From Candidatus Adiutrix sp. (GTDB lineage: Bacteria > Desulfobacterota > Desulfarculia > Adiutricales > Adiutricaceae): a stretch of 6,293 bases of DNA. A model generated the notes under the pieces. That model had not been told where the DNA came from and ran no database searches. It worked only from the letters and a program-made list of their open reading frames with translations. Numbering within the stretch: the stretch's first letter is position 1; every line of letters starts with the position of its first letter. Positions 6,022 through 6,293 of the stretch are shown here, piece after piece. A program made the translations under genes and the position numbers. Location: the NCBI GenBank assembly GCA_031286085.1, contig JAITUX010000242.1:1-6293 (forward strand). Reading direction: 5' to 3'.

Positions 6022-6293
6022 CTATTTCAGAAGGCTTTTCAGCACATCCGCGGTCTGGTTCAGTTTTTCGATGTCAACCAGGGGAATGCCGTTCTCCTGG
6101 GCGATCTTGGTGAAAAGGCCGTCCTGGTTGCCGTCTTGGTAGACGATGAGCATATCCATCTGGCCGGCGTAAGTGTTGATGATCTTGTTGGACATGTCGT
6201 CGCGGCGCCCGGAGCCCCCGATGTGCGCGCCGATGAGGCGGACCTTGTTGTCCTTGGCCGCCTTGATCAACTCGGCGCCGCGGGCCATTTCGG
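6022..6293 (-). CDS. DUF6305-family protein, C-terminal part (5' end beyond right edge)
   Basis: Partial: about 90 codons, ending at TAG 6022-6024. The frame stays open past the first methionine at 6288 to the edge, so this is the C-terminal end of a longer protein. Seen: a Rossmann-like alternation, with AAKDNKVRLIGAHIGGSGRR, then a strand MDMLIVYQDGNQDGLF and a final NGIPLVDIEKL before a helical end. The HIGG...RR...S(D/N)K pattern and the D-G-x-F motif match my memory of DUF6305 proteins, which are secreted or periplasmic and of unknown biochemical role. A signal peptide, if present, lies outside the window. It is 44 bases upstream of the permease and probably co-transcribed; it may act as the extracytoplasmic partner of that permease (inference). 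Confidence 0.72.
   Translation of the reverse strand, partial: EMARGAELIKAAKDNKVRLIGAHIGGSGRRDDMSNKIINTYAGQMDMLIVYQDGNQDGLFTKIAQENGIPLVDIEKLNQTADVLKSLLK

Noticed and set aside
3182..6142. Plus-strand open frame of 986 codons
   Set aside because: It runs antisense across the hydrolase, miniprotein, permease and the DUF6305 end, all of which have family motifs. Its product is an odd Gly/His/Asp/Gln-rich string without domains. Long stop-free antisense frames are expected where codons end in G or C.
1..6293. tRNA or rRNA genes, CRISPR arrays, insertion sequences, attachment sites
   Set aside because: I saw no cloverleaf-like sequence, regularly spaced repeats, transposase motifs or terminal inverted repeats; the short inverted repeats found are confined to gene spacers.

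Overview
The window is GC-rich and tightly packed. Every gene I can support lies on the minus strand, so transcription runs from the right edge to the left edge. Strong G/C bias at third codon positions, Sec signal peptides or signal anchors, a TRAP-type permease and periplasmic enzymes point to a Gram-negative, high-GC bacterium. Desulfobacterota or a similar lineage is plausible, but that is a guess.

Layout in the direction of transcription: (1) the C-terminal end of a DUF6305-family protein, cut by the right edge; (2) a 444-residue polytopic membrane protein resembling the large DctM permease of TRAP transporters; (3) a 53-residue hydrophobic miniprotein; (4) a membrane-anchored zinc amidohydrolase of the AstE/AspA (M14-like) family, starting 9 nt after the miniprotein stop; (5) after a 138-nt spacer with two perfect hairpins, an exported gamma-glutamyltransferase-fold (GGT/CapD-type) enzyme; (6) after a 197-nt spacer with inverted repeats and a possible 16-codon leader, a PgsB/CapB-type poly-gamma-glutamate synthase running off the left edge. 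The last gene has long competing open frames on both strands, but its PgsB motifs are clear once the correct minus-strand frame is read.

Read together, the genes look like a Gram-negative locus for making, processing and moving a poly-gamma-glutamate-like, amide-linked polymer or oligomer. PgsB would make the chain with an expected PgsC just beyond the left edge. The GGT-fold and M14-like enzymes would cut or transfer it on the periplasmic side, and the permease with DUF6305 protein and miniprotein would handle transport. Known Bacillus cap/pgs operons pair CapB with a GGT homologue (CapD) and a tiny protein (CapE/PgsE). A TRAP-like permease, DUF6305 and an AstE-like hydrolase are not part of that set. 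The GGT keeps its catalytic threonine but lacks nearly all residues that hold the gamma-glutamyl group in E. coli GGT, so its substrate is probably not ordinary glutathione. Function of the whole locus is inference; family assignments rest on motifs read directly.
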